Below, piece after piece: positions 11,545-24,920 of a stretch of 64,000 bases of DNA. This stretch comes from Diphasiastrum complanatum (taxonomy: Eukaryota; Streptophyta; Lycopodiopsida; Lycopodiales; Lycopodiaceae): contig CM055096.1 in the NCBI GenBank assembly GCA_029204225.1, forward strand, positions 40,438,733 through 40,502,732. The letters are read 5' to 3'. How positions within the stretch are numbered: position 1 is the first letter of the stretch; the number at the start of each line of letters is the position of its first letter. A program made the position numbers and the translations under genes. The notes under the pieces were generated by a model. The model worked only from the letters and a program-made list of their open reading frames with translations. It was not told the DNA's origin and did no database searches.

Positions 11545-12247
11545 AGCTTCAGACTAAGCAATGCACAAAATTTATTGTGTGCATTAACACTTAATGCTTT
11601 TGTGAATATATCTGCAATTATGTCCTGCGTTCTGCAGTAAGTTAAGCTTACCTCCTTGTTGAGAACCTTGCCCCTGATGTAGTGATATCTGATTTCAATC
11701 TAGGGTTGGCCGATAAGGCAATAGCACTCTGATTATCACAAAATAAAATTGTAGGGTTGTACTAATACAGATTAATGTCTGACAGTAAATTTCTCAACCA
11801 AAACGCTTCCTTAATAGATTGAGAAACAGCAATGTATTATGCTTCTATAGAAGAAAGTTCCATAGAGGTTTGCTTACGACTGTTTCATGAGATAGGATCG
11901 TCGTTGAAGAAGAATGTAGATCCAGATGTGGACTTACGATTGTCTACATCTCCTCCCCAGCTTGCATTAAAATATCCACTGAGCTGATGAAGATTGTCAT
12001 TGCTGACATCTCTATAGCAGATGCACTGGTCCATGGTAGCTCGAATATACCTCATGACTCTTATGAGAGCCTTCCAATGGATAATGCCAGGATTAGCCAT
12101 ATATTGGCTGAGTGAGCTTACTGCAAAAGAGATATATGGTCTTCTACAGACCATTGCATATATGAGAGATCCAAGTATCGATCGATAAGGATACTCTCTC
12201 ATATGCTCCTCTTCATGTTTGGTCTGGGGACACTGGTCCTTTGACAA
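11545..12247 (-). pseudogene. copia-1 RNase H region
   Basis: The minus strand encodes the C-terminal part of copia pol. An upstream segment (12247-11885) has YRSILGSLIYAMVCRRP, the copia motif near the RT/RNase H junction, then WKALIRVMRYI and GDVDNRKSTSGSTFFF. The last segment near 11620-11560 reads DIFTKALS, the usual end of copia RNase H. Frame breaks separate the two segments. Confidence 0.8.
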
Positions 12248-12331
12248 ATGCAGTCATGGATCCATCGGTGAGTGAGTTAATTTACAATTCATTAGATTGT
12301 ATTTGTTAAGAACATTGTGAAGATACCTCTG

Positions 12332-12930
12332 TTAAGTGATGTAAATTAGTCGTTTCGCTTTGTCTCTATGGATTTGAATGCCCAGACAGAAGTGACCTTT
12401 GCCCAGATCAGTCATGTCGAACTCTGAAAACAGCATCTGCTTGAAATCCTTGACCAAATTGGTATTGTTGCTGAAAAACAACGTATCATCCATGTATAAG
12501 GTGATGATAATGAAGGATTGTTGCACTGACTTGGAATAGACGTTGCAATCAGTAGTGCTTGGTTTGAATCCTTGTTCGATGAGAAATGTGTTGATCCTCT
12601 GAAACCAAGCTCTGGCAGACTGTTTCAAGCCGCTCCTTCGGACTGGATCATGTAGATATCTTCTTGTATAACTCCATTCAGATAGGTTGTTTGTACATGT
12701 TCTTCGAGGTCGGCAGCTGCAGCATAAGACAAGAGCATTCGGATCGATGAATGTTTGGCTACTGGACTGAAAGTCTCGCTGTAGTCGACGTTCGGGATCT
12801 GAGTGAATCCTTGTGCCACCAGTCTGGTCTTCCTTTGATCAATTGCTACATTGGCATTGTATTTGATCTTGAAGATCCATTTGCAATCAATGATATTGCA
12901 GTCAATAGGAGCTTCGACTAATGACCACAT
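12332..12930 (-). pseudogene. copia-1 reverse transcriptase
   Basis: Two overlapping minus-strand frames (12930-12625 and 12628-12332) together cover RT. The first has the motifs CKWIFKIKYNAN and RLVAQGFTQIPNVDYSETFSP. The second has YMDD in LYMDDTLFFSNN, the catalytic motif, and DMTDLGKGHFCLGIQIHRDK. A frameshift separates them around 12625, so no intact RT can be made. Confidence 0.88.
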
Positions 12931-12975
12931 CTAGTTCTTGATCAGAGAGGAATACTCTCTGTTCATAGCTTCTCT

Positions 12976-13540
12976 CTAGAGATCTGAGTCTAGTTGGCTT
13001 AGTGCCTCTTCGACTGTCATCGGTTCCTGTATCAAGAGACATGCAGACTCAGGAGTATACCTCGTGGGTTGTGTGCACACTCGGCTTGATCTTTTGGGAG
13101 GATTCGACTGATGAACCACTCCTGGGACTTGTTGATGGGTAGCAACAACGTCTTCGTCTGATTCGCTGTCAAGAAGTGGGTCGACAATGGACATGCCTGA
13201 GCCAGAAGCTCGGATAGTCATGTCAAAGGCAGGTGATGAAGGTTCTCATGGAGCAATATCCTTGTCTTTGAGGTCGACGAACTGATCCTCGATAAAAACC
13301 ATATCCTGGCTATACAAGATTTGTTGGGTATCAGGATCATACAGCTTGTATGTATTATCAGATGAAGTACATCCAATCAGGATGGTCTTGAGACCTTGGA
13401 AGTCCAATTTTTTCCTCGTGTCTTTTGGGATCTACGCGTAGGCAACGCACCCAAACACTCTTAGGTTCTTCACAGAAGGCTTAGAGCATGTCTACACCTC
13501 GTGGGGTGTCTTGTCTAAGAGGGCCTTAGTCGAACATCTG
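12976..13540 (-). pseudogene. copia-1 integrase C-terminal/linker region
   Basis: This region links integrase to RT. Around 13540-13260 the minus strand reads conserved copia linker sequence (KKLDFQGLKTILIGCTSSDN, then YDPDTQQILYSQDMVF). It is followed by an acidic, low-conservation segment (SDEDVVATHQQVPG) and then PPKRSSRV. Stops interrupt it. Confidence 0.7.
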
Positions 13541-13542
13541 TT

Positions 13543-15461
13543 CTAGACGTAAGTTGCAGTGGAGACAACTTCGGCCCAGAATCTCTTGGGCAGCGATGCA
13601 TGTGCTAGCATACATTTGGTTGATTCAACCAAGGTACAGTTCTTCCTCTCGGCTAAGCCAGTAGACTGAGGACTGTAAGGAGTAATGAATTGCTGCTCAC
13701 TGCCTTGGCTTTGGCAGTACTCCTTAAACTCGATAGAGATATATTCTCCACCATTGTCTGACCTTAGAGCCTTGATCGTCCGTCCAGTCTCCTTTTTTGC
13801 ATGCTCCTTGAAAATTTTGAAATTGTTGAAGGCTTTTGATTTCTTGTTTATGAAGCACACCGTAGTCCTTCTGGAAATTTATTAATAAAAGTTATAAAAT
13901 ACTTTGCATCCTTCAACGAAGGATTTTTCATCGTGTCACAAATGTCTGAATGTACAATGTCTAACAATCCTCTAACAATATGCTGATGGCTTGATTTAAA
14001 TGATTTCCTGTTCTGTTTACCAACTAGATAGTCTTGACAGACAGGTAACTTAACTTTATCACGAGGATAGTCGAGATCAAGAACAATTGGTTGTCTAGAC
14101 ATTTGTTGTACAACAGCATGATTCAAGTGACCAAGTCTATAGTGCCAAAGTAAACTTTTATTTGCATGAATAGAAGTACTAAGCGCCTGACTAGAGACAG
14201 AAAAGCAATGACTTAATTTATACAAGTATCCATGCCTCTTTCCGAGTGCTAGGATCTTGCTTGTCCTATCAACTACTTTGCACTGATCACATTCGAATTC
14301 TACTCTATGTCCTAGATCTGTGATTCTACTTACAGAGAGCAGATTCGTAGACAAATTTGGTACATATAGGACTTTAGAAAGTAGCATAGATTCATCATTT
14401 GCAAAGCTCAATCTTACAGTACCTTTACCTTTAAAAGTTTGTGTGCTATTGTCACCAAGGTGAACATATTTCTTGGTACCGTAAGGTGTATAGGACTCGA
14501 AACAACCAATGAGACTGGTCATGTGCTGAGTGGCTCCAAAATCCAGGAACCAAGAACTGTCACCGAATGCTCCTTGATGGCTGGTCATGAAGGCATCGTG
14601 ACCCACTTCTTGAAAAGGCTGTAGAGCTTCTGCAGCTGCATTTGCCACTTGATTCAACTGCCCCTTGTTGTTGTTCTTTGCTTGCAGTATCCAGCAGTCT
14701 TGAATTTCGTGGTTGTTTCGCTTGCAATATCTACAAAACAGTTTCTTCTTCGTTTGCGGATTCGACTGTTCTTTGTGTTGTGCTGGTTTCTGGTCTGGCT
14801 TTGATTGCTTTGGGCCTTTCTTCTTCTTCTGCTTAGTCATGCTCTTGTTGGTGTATAAAGCGTGAGAATCAGCTGAGAAACTTGAGGCTTCGTTCCTCCG
14901 CGTGTCTTCCTGCAACAACATAATAATGACTCTCAAAAGAGTCAGTTCTGGATGTGTCGTGATGATCATCACCCAGCTGTCGTATGAGCTTGGCAAGCTT
15001 GTAAGCAGTTGCATTACTGCATCTTGATTGTCTATGACAAATCTGACAGCAGCCCTTTGCCTTAGCAGGTTCTTGAATTGATTAATGTGATTCTGCAGGG
15101 AATCACAATTCGCCATCTTGAGAGAGTAAAATTTCTTCTTGAGATGGAGCTTGGAAGCTATATCTGGCACTCCGTATAGTGTGCTCAAGATGTCCCAGAC
15201 TTCTTTCGATGTTTGAGCCTCAGATACATGGCCAATTTGGGTATCTGTAATATTGAGGATGATCAGCAAGAAAGTCTTTCCATCCTTCAGCTTCGATGTG
15301 GCGATTGTTGCGTCGTCTGCTTTGGGTTTTCCTTTTGCACCTGTAACAATGTCATACAATTCTTTAGCCATTAGTACAGTTTTCATCTTAAATTTTCACA
15401 GATGGTAATTGGCTCCATCAAGCTTGTCCATGATGGGACTGGATTTCTCTTGGAAATCCAT
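13543..15461 (-). pseudogene. copia-1 gag-protease-integrase
   Basis: The gag start is most likely the ATG at 15461-15459. The frame meets TGA at 15398-15396, where copia gags have Trp, and reopens to run to 13848. Domains in order: UBN2-type gag; a CCHC zinc knuckle (CRYCKRNNHEIQDC) near residue 250; protease; GAG-pre-integrase (WHYRLGHLN); integrase with HSDIC. The protease motif reads WFLDFGATQHMT, with Phe where the family has Ser/Thr after the catalytic Asp (D-S/T-G-A). A frameshift near 13850-13880 moves integrase to a second frame (13860-13543), which has RSDNGGEY and LAERKN, the remaining catalytic Asp and Glu. Gag stop, altered protease and integrase frameshift all indicate a dead copy. 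Confidence 0.87.
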
Positions 15462-15603
15462 GTGGAAGATTAGTCTAAGTGATAGGGACAACTATCAGTG
15501 ACTTAAGTATGAAAATTTGATACAGAAATACAGAACAAGAAGACAATTACTCTATCGGCTAGTAGAGTCTTGTACTGTGGAAGCTTATCAGGCTACGAAA
15601 ACA

Positions 15604-15615
15604 GCTCTGATACCA
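15604..15615 (-). other. copia-1 primer binding site
   Basis: The minus strand reads TGGTATCAGAGC directly after the LTR end TGTTGG (plus-strand 15616). It is complementary to the 3' end of tRNA-iMet and marks the 5' end of the interior. Confidence 0.9.
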
Positions 15616-16330
15616 TGTTGGAGAAAGAGGGTGTGTCGTGTGTGTGCTCGAAAAGAAAACGAACACGAAAAAGGAGCGAACTCGAAACTCGAACGAGAAA
15701 TGAACTCGAACGAAAAGTGTGAGCTATATTACTCTTTTCCTAAGCATGACTACACCTATCAGAAATGAACAAAACGTTAGTGATGGAAATCACGGTCACT
15801 CTGATTACGTAGCCAAATGTTAATAAATCACCAGAAGAATAATTTGTTGCGAACAGCTAGACAAATTATTTGTCGTGAATGATTCGCGAAGAGCTAGACT
15901 ACGCTCAACTGATAATCAATCGTGAACGATTCGCGAAAGGCAAGACTAAATATTAGTTATCAACAACTAGACTAATAATAACTTGCTAAAAACAAATTAC
16001 CAGATTGAGCAACAAGAAAATCAGACAGAATGAAAAATAAGCATAGCAATACTGACGCAAATCTGAACGCAGAACGAAAGAGCTGTTATCAGATTAAGTA
16101 TAACAAGATATACATGTCAATAATGCGGTAGAGACAAGACAACAAAGCTAATTCAATTTGTAAAGGAATGAACCTATTATTGACAATAAAGAATCAATGC
16201 ACAAGGCATCTACTTCGTCTATCTTCGATAAGCTTCTGATGGTATTATTTTACACACACTTGCTTAATCTCTTGATCTTTTGATCAATCTGAATACGCAA
16301 ATGGTATTCAGTATATATAAACAATGTTAC
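15616..16330 (-). repeat. 5' LTR of copia-1 (upper end uncertain)
   Basis: It starts TGTTGGAG next to the primer site. The first 265 bp match the 3' LTR remnant; the rest has no partner because the 3' copy is truncated. A minus-strand TATA-like box lies at 16311-16321. The true outer end may be anywhere between 16330 and 16830. Confidence 0.6.
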
Positions 16331-16840
16331 AAGTGTGCAGATGAAGAAAGTACAAAGTGGATGTGCTTTCTATAGGAGATCGTGGGTGGCTGTAGTCGTT
16401 GTCAAGTCTGTTAGCGCAGTTGCATGGGGTGAGCGTGAAAAGGGTACGACGTCAGCCTTTACTGAAGTGAACGTTGGTGAAGATGCAAAAAATGCATCAC
16501 TCTGACGAAATGCCTTAGGATTTAGTTTAGGTGTCTTTGCTTTTCCTAGGGCACCTTTGGCATTTTGTAAGACAGTGTCGTCTTTTTTGCCTATCACAAA
16601 ACATGTGTAAAAACACAATGTCACGTTTTTCGCCTTTTCTTTGCCTGTGAGAATTTACATGTAAATATGCAGACTGCGCAACAACATGAGTAAAAATGCA
16701 GCATGACTGGAAGAAGATTAAAAATGAGATTTAGGAGAGTAGAGGAGATAAATCCAACAAACACGAAGAAGACAAGTGCTAAGAAGGCAAATGGGCAATA
16801 CAAAGGGACTCAATCAGGAGAAGCACCTCAGTCACGGATA
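16331..16840. other. Unassigned spacer
   Basis: This lies between the copia-1 promoter region and the Penelope-like element. It may include the outer U3 of copia-1. Short minus-strand open stretches have no recognisable domain. Confidence 0.3.
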
Positions 16841-17007
16841 GGTACCAGCTGGATGTATTGAAATATGTTTTGCTTTACGGTGATTTCTAGTATTGTATAC
16901 TTTTTAGCTATGTCTTTCCTTGTTGGTTTATGAATAAAGGGTTTCAAAAGGTTTTGGTCTTGACTTGTCAAGAGGAGCTTTGATCTGTTTATATCTCTCT
17001 ATGCATC
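16841..17007 (+). repeat. LTR-like direct repeat, left copy (putative pLTR)
   Basis: It begins GGTACCAGCTGGATGT and shares GGTTTTGGTCTTGACTTGTC and AAGAGGAGCTTTGATCT with the copy at 21337-21492. The right copy has a short deletion near the middle. Confidence 0.8.
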
Positions 17008-17099
17008 CTTGAGGTGTAAATCCGACTATCCTTTGGTCAGGATAGTATCAAAACCTTTATCTTACTTGGATTCGTAAGCTAACAAGAAATTTTTTTACT

Positions 17100-19005
17100 T
17101 TGTCTACTCATATCAGAAAAATTTTTTCCTGCCTTGAAAATGACCTTCTTTTTGCTGATCACACGTCTATTATAGCTGAATCACCTCCACCACCACATCC
17201 TCTCCTCTTTCTAGATAATTTGGACGAGGATAGTGCCTCGCAACTTGAATCTTTTTCTCAAGACATCTATGACATTGGAGACCAATCCACTTGTAACTTT
17301 CAAGTCGAAAACCTACAAGTTTGCTCTTGCACTATTTTGAAACGTATAGAGGCTTTATATCAACAAAGTTTGGTCATGTCTTAACTATTGATTGCAGAAA
17401 ATCAATAGTAAGGTACTTAAATGCTCCTTAGAAAAAAGGACTTAATCATATCGTGCTACAACATACCAATATCCAAGATAGTGCTTCGGAATTACGTATT
17501 GGTTGGTTTAAACTTATGAAACTTTTATCTATGTATTCAAGTATAGATATTATAGGCATGCTGATTTCTATAGAAAAAATGCCCTAAAAATCCTAAAGAA
17601 CAAGAAATGGATTCAAGGGAACACCATCCCACTGCAGAAAAAGAAGATGCCAACAATGAACAAAAATGGACTACCAAGCATTTATATATCAATTGAATTG
17701 ACAAAGCTCATGTGCATATATCTCATATGTAAGCTTGCTTTAAAAAGACTTGACAGCCCATATTTTACACCTTTTTTTGATCATACAAATAATCTCATCG
17801 CAAGTTCTTTGGAGTATATAAATACCTTTATGTCAGAATTACTACCCGGTGACTTATATATTCAAGGGAACTACCCTACTTGTTTTCCACATACAAAGTG
17901 CATAAAGATACATTCAGATGGACAAAGAATGCACATGATTGTTGTTTTTCTAGGCTTGTTAAATTCCTGACATGTGCTCTTGGTATGCTGTATCCTTTCA
18001 TTATGAAAGATGCAAGCCTTAAGGCAAACACATACAAGAGCATCCTAAATGGGGATACTTCCTTACTATGGCAATGTGATTCATCTATTGATTCCTATGT
18101 TAATTTACCCAAACTCATATATACCATGAAAGCTACTGATATTTCTAAATGTTATGAAAATATTCCTCTCGATGGAACTGACGGTTAAAAAACTATTATG
18201 GCAAAAATGATCAGTTTGGCATTTAAGACTGCCAAAATCAAACTACTCAAATATAGACATATGCTTGGGTCCAATGAATTTAAATGGTCTTCCGAGGGAG
18301 CAATTTCAAAGGATTGGAATAGTATAGACAAAAATACCTTATGCAAGTGGAATTCCTATCTTATAGACAATTGCATTGTCAGACTTGGGGATCATACCTG
18401 AAGACAGGTTCGAGGAATATCTATGGGATTTTCATGCTCACCAGAGTGATGTAACTGGTACCTTTTTTTTTTGAAATGCAGTTTATTAAAAGGCTTGCAA
18501 GACTAGGGCAAATTACATTTATGAACAATTTCAAATTTTCATTCAGATATATTGATGATATTTGCTTTATCAATAATCATATGGTTGGACGGTTCCTAGA
18601 CAAAACCCAACCAAGAATATGTGATAATCCATTCTGGAACTATCCCTTGGAATACCTTAAGATAGATGGAAATGATGTCATTGGTAATTTAGTGAACTTT
18701 CTGAATATTATAGTTTCATTTGACCCAGCTACTGGTGGTACACACATGACTAAATATGATAAAAGGAGAAACCTTCCATTTCGATTTCTGTAATATATAC
18801 ATCTTACCTCGAATAGACCTGTGTTTAATTCTTATAAGGTCATTATTTCACAAACAATAGCAGCTATGTATTGCTGTAATGAGCTAAAAAAATTTCTTAA
18901 GGAAGTACGAACACTTGTTGATACCTTTCAGAGCAATGGCTTCTCTTGAGATAAATTGTGCCTGATCATAGACAAACTTTTATATCATGAAATTTTTCCG
19001 GGACT
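17100..19005 (+). pseudogene. Penelope-like reverse transcriptase, degenerate
   Basis: The reading frame shifts several times but the domain order is clear. There is a Pro-rich N-terminal segment (17100-17384). Next comes YKVHKDTFRW (about 17890), then the palm motif DISKCYENIPLDG (about 18137). Then RQVRGISMGFSCSPE (about 18400), interrupted by stops, and the catalytic RYIDDICFIN with YIDD at 18548-18559. VNFLNIIV and YDKRRNLPFRF follow. A last conserved stretch has NELKKFLKEV and ends around 19005. In this class the C-terminal part contains a YDKR..FPF-type motif. Telomerase-related and group II-type RTs are the main alternatives. Several in-frame stops make this copy inactive. Confidence 0.6.
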
Positions 19006-19044
19006 ACTATTTGATTTTCTAAAAACGTTAACACTATCTTGGTA

Positions 19045-19080
19045 GGCAGTTAGCTTTCCCTTAGGGGGGAGCTAGCTGCC
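19045..19080 (+). other. Strong hairpin just downstream of the RT relic
   Basis: The arms GGCAGTTAGCTTTCCC (19045-19060) and GGGGGGAGCTAGCTGCC (19064-19080) form a stem of about 16 pairs if G-T/G-U wobbles are allowed, with a 3-4 nt loop. The wobbles suggest a structure that matters at the RNA level. Confidence 0.55.
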
Positions 19081-19117
19081 CCCTGAGGAATTCACCAACT
19101 ATGGGTATGGTTGGTGG

Positions 19118-21336
<2,219 letters not shown>

Positions 21337-21492
21337 GGTACCAGTTGGATGTCTTGAAATATGTTTTGCTTCACGGTGTTTTTTTAGTAATGTATACTTT
21401 TCAGTTATGTTTTACCTTGTTGGTCTATGTCTTAAAAGGTTTTGGTCTTGACTTGTCAAGAGGAGCTTTGATCTATTAATCTCTCTCTCATC
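21337..21492 (+). repeat. LTR-like direct repeat, right copy (putative pLTR)
   Basis: Same orientation as 16841-17007, beginning GGTACCAGTTGGATGT. It differs by scattered substitutions and one deletion of about 12 bp. Confidence 0.8.
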
Positions 21493-21714
21493 AATATTAC
21501 TCTACGCTATTTTGTTTACTTGGAGTTCTAAGCTTTGCAAGGTATATGACCCTCAAAAGGTTTTTTGGTGGGAAATGTTTAAATCTCCATTTGCATTTAT
21601 TACAATTTCAATGGCTAAGATCGACTGTATTTCATTCTACGGTTGTAATCGGTCGCTTCTTCCACAAGTGATCTCACCTATTAAGGAGGTGGCATACTTC
21701 TTTTTTTCAGGATT

Positions 21715-22700
21715 TGGCATTTTGCGAGTAAATCATCTGTGAGTTTTGTGAGTTTTGTGTTTTTAAATTACATCAAATTGATAGCACATGGCATGCTACA
21801 TGTCTTTAGGTCTTTAAGATTTATTCTACTTCGCTTTTGGGGGTGAAATCTATTCGTATACTTTATTATCGTGTTGTTTATTTTCTTACTAACTAAAAGA
21901 TATGTTATCAAATCATGTTGTCTACAAATTGCACATATAGTATGAATGCAGAAAACTTAATCACTTTAATTTTACATTTATCAAGCTAAAACATATTTGT
22001 CTACTACCAAGGATTGATGTACGACCATACATTAAAAGACATGATGGTATGTGGCCAAGCCTATGATAGGTATCATAAAATCAACGTTGGTAAAAAAAAA
22101 AAACAATTTTATTGTATGTTCTAAATGGAGGCTATAACTTAACTATTAAGCTTATGTTAAGATGATGAAATAATAAAATATTTTCATTTTTTTTTTTTCA
22201 AATTTGATTAAAGCAATGCATTCTACATGAAAATTAGAGCATTTTTGCTTTTTGGATCATCTCAATCCGAGCAATATTATGAAAGTTATCGCCCTTCAAA
22301 GTTTTTTAGACTAATTTTTTTTTTTCTTGGATCTTGAAAGGGGTAGCACGCAGGCGTGCTACCAATTTAAGCTTTTTGTCTTCAACTCAAATTGATAGCA
22401 CGCCGGCGTGCTACCCCTTTTAGGTTTCAAGGAAAAAATGTTTTCTAGTCTAAAGAATGTTGAACTATTATAACTTTCTTACTATTGCTCGAACTGAGAT
22501 GGTCCAAAAAGTAAAAGTGCTCCATTTTTTATGTAGAGTCCATTGGTATAATCAAAGTTAGTTGTTGTCTAATATAAAAGGAATGTGTATAAAGCCTTTA
22601 ACTCTGATAGCATACCATGTGCCACAAAATTTTAGAAATCATTTGTAAATAAAACTTGCAAAACTCGCAAAGAATTTACTCATAGATTGTCAAAACTGCT
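21715..22700. mobile_element. Fold-back element with nested palindromes
   Basis: A long imperfect inverted repeat is centred near 22378. The inner arms are about 170 bp (22190-22363 and 22394-22570) and share, for example, GAGCAATA and GGGGTAGCACGC in opposite orientation. The outer arms match again: GAGTAAATC...GAGTTTTG and TAGCACATGGCATGCTA on the left (21727-21798), and the reverse on the right (22605-22690). The left arm has an extra insert of about 350 bp (21830-22180). At the centre each arm ends in a 22-bp palindrome of its own (22342-22363 and 22394-22415). No transposase is present. Long inverted repeats with little interior fit a fold-back or MULE-derived non-autonomous transposon. 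Confidence 0.7.
22342..22415. repeat. Paired 22-bp palindromes at the fold-back centre
   Basis: TAGCACGCCGGCGTGCTA (22396-22413) is a perfect 18-bp palindrome. The left copy (22344-22361) differs by one base at the centre. They face each other across about 30 bp (AATTTAAG...CTCAAATT). Confidence 0.9.
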
Positions 22701-23290
22701 TTATTTCCTCCCATGCTCTCTTTCTCTCTTCACCTTCTCCTCTCAACAAAGACAGATCTGGTGTTGCAACGCTCTCCTTCATACGATTGGAGAGTTATAA
22801 CTCTTTGCATACATTCTATCATGAAATACACATCTCACACATGCTTTGTGCAAAACACATACTATTGATATGTATATCTTTATAGCAAATAATCGCCACC
22901 GTCTGAGGAGTGTACTTGCATACTAGCATGCATATCAAATGATGGGTTTACTTAACCGCTTGTTGGAGGGTCTGCGGATCCCAAAGCAACCCTAACCCTA
23001 GTTAATGAGTGAGAGGAATTTGGCACCTTTCCTGTGTAAGTCCAATCCAATGATCACATAGTTATTTGAATAGTTACAAATTAATAAAAAGACTTTAGGC
23101 CTTTTTGTGGGACTTTTAATATCGTAGGCCTAAATGTCAAGTTAGTGAATAAAGTTAGGTCTCCGTTTAAATTCAATTTCAAATTGGTTCCCTCCAATTA
23201 TTGAATGGATTCTCACTCTTTTTTAAATTTGAATAGTTAGGGAGGTAGAAATGGGCCAATAGGTTTTTTAGGCCAAGGCCCTCCTCTCCA

Positions 23291-23302
23291 CTATAAATAG
23301 GG
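23291..23302 (+). promoter_or_regulatory. TATA box in the LTR
   Basis: CTATAAATAGGG is a near-ideal plant TATA box. It sits 330 bp into the LTR with the transcribed region downstream, as expected for an LTR promoter. Confidence 0.65.
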
Positions 23303-23481
23303 GCAAACTCGAGTTGCTCCTCATGTTCAAATCTTCATTTCAATATAAGCAGATTGGCTCTCTTATGGAATGGACTTGTGAATGTCCTTGCTCTCTATCC
23401 CTTTTTTTCATTTGCCATGCTTTTGTTGTATTTTCTAATTATTGGAACTGAGTCTTATTGAAATTGTATGTTCTTATACTT

Positions 23482-23581
<100 letters not shown>

Positions 23582-23788
23582 ACATCAATCTCATTGTGGA
23601 TCGTAGTGTTAATGCTTAGGGTTTATGAATGTTAGAGTTAGATGTGGATCTTCCACACATGCTGAATTCTGAGATACGCTATCGCTCTCATGGGATCGAA
23701 CCTATGCGTGACAACTAACTTCATCTCCTTGATGCTTGAGTGCTTGGATCTTGGGTTGAGGATAGGCTAGGAAATATACTTGCTACAA

Positions 23789-23812
23789 TTTTGGCGTCGT
23801 TGCCGGGGAGCT
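23789..23812 (+). other. Primer binding site, TTTGGCGTCGTTGCCGGGGA type
   Basis: This matches the conserved primer region of plant Tat/Athila elements, with T for C at one position (GGCGTCG instead of GGCGCCG). Copia elements normally use tRNA-iMet instead. The 1.1 kb that follows (23813-24920) is non-coding leader. Confidence 0.65.
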
Positions 23813-24920
23813 ACGCCAATGTTTCAGTTTGCAGCATGCTGGTAGATGATTAGCTTGCATTAGGCATCTTGTTGTGGCATGAATAAGGTTAAAATTGCAT
23901 TTTAGAGTGATTTTGTTCGATTTGAGTGGATCTTCTTGTTTGAAATCTAATTTGATTGTTGAATAGGGATAGCCATTCATATCACAATTTTTAAGATCGA
24001 TTTAAATCTGAGAAAACAAGAAAAACAACAAAAATCGGTTATTTAAAAAAGGAGGCAAAATCGTCATCAGATCTAATAGCTTTTTATCGTCTTATAGAGG
24101 ACCTTTGCCGAGTTGCAATTAGTTTTGGTTTCACTCACAGATCCTTCAGAGTGAACGACAAATATTAATTCCCAGCAGATTTGCAAAAACATCAGAAAAA
24201 CCATCAAAAAACACAAAAAAAATCACCAAAACCCTAAAAATACATAAAAAAAAAAAACTTCGTCTAATTCATTGTGCATAGGTGTGATCTAGATCTATTT
24301 ACTGCTAGGTCGACGAAGATTAATTCCAAAAATAGAAGGCCAAAGTGACTGTTCATCTAGTTGTTGGTAACCTTTTGTGGAAATTTTTGCAACTTTCTAC
24401 AAAAATATCAGTACTCTAAGAAGAAGCTTTGCCTAAACCTTCGCCAAAGTCTGTGTCAGTCCCACTTACTATTTGTGTATGTACTTTTCACACGTGTGAA
24501 ACCATACAGCAACTTTCAATTCAAGCTACTTTGCGTTTGTTGGTCCCAAAATCACAATACTAGTTCATTTTTGGTGCTTTTTGAAGCATAGTATTGATCT
24601 AGATTCATTCTAACTAATGCCTATGACCAAATAGTGTTTTGGATCATTGAAGCATTTCTTTTTAGAGTCTAAGATCATATCTTAAGAGGCTGATTTGTTC
24701 AGATCCTTAGTTGAAGTGAAATCTCTAAGAAAAGTGTAAAGCAATTTTTTTGTGAGAGTGAAAGCTAGAAATTTTTGGTAAGATCTTTGAGTATCATTCA
24801 AGCTTGTGTGCTAGTTTGATAGAGACAAGCCTATAGGCATTCTAGTAAGCTTTAGGCCTTTTCATAGATCTTTTAAAATTCAAAAATCTTTGTGATTTTG
24901 AAAAGAGCATTCATTCTAAA

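Larger units (their letters stand above)
11254..16330 (-). mobile_element. Ty1/copia retrotransposon, degenerate (copia-1)
   Basis: On the minus strand a full copia gene order is present: 5' LTR (from 15616 upward), primer site (15604-15615), gag, protease, integrase, RT and RNase H, then a 3' LTR remnant (11254-11537). The two LTRs share the block GCTCGAAAAGAAAACGAAC and about 270 bp beyond it. The 3' LTR has lost most of its U3 end, and the purine tract is gone with it, so the pol end runs almost directly into LTR sequence. Coding is broken by stops and frameshifts, so the element is not autonomous now. The upper limit of the 5' LTR is uncertain; a TATA-like TTTATATATAC (minus strand, 16311-16321) suggests the promoter lies there and the LTR may run further. 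Confidence 0.85.

Noticed and set aside
16841-17007. Hammerhead ribozyme in the putative pLTR
   Set aside because: Some Penelope-like elements carry one, but the core CTGATGA...GAAA arrangement was not found on either strand of either repeat copy.
22985-23000. Telomere repeat (ACCCTAACCCTAG) in the LTR
   Set aside because: Only two units; too short to be more than chance.
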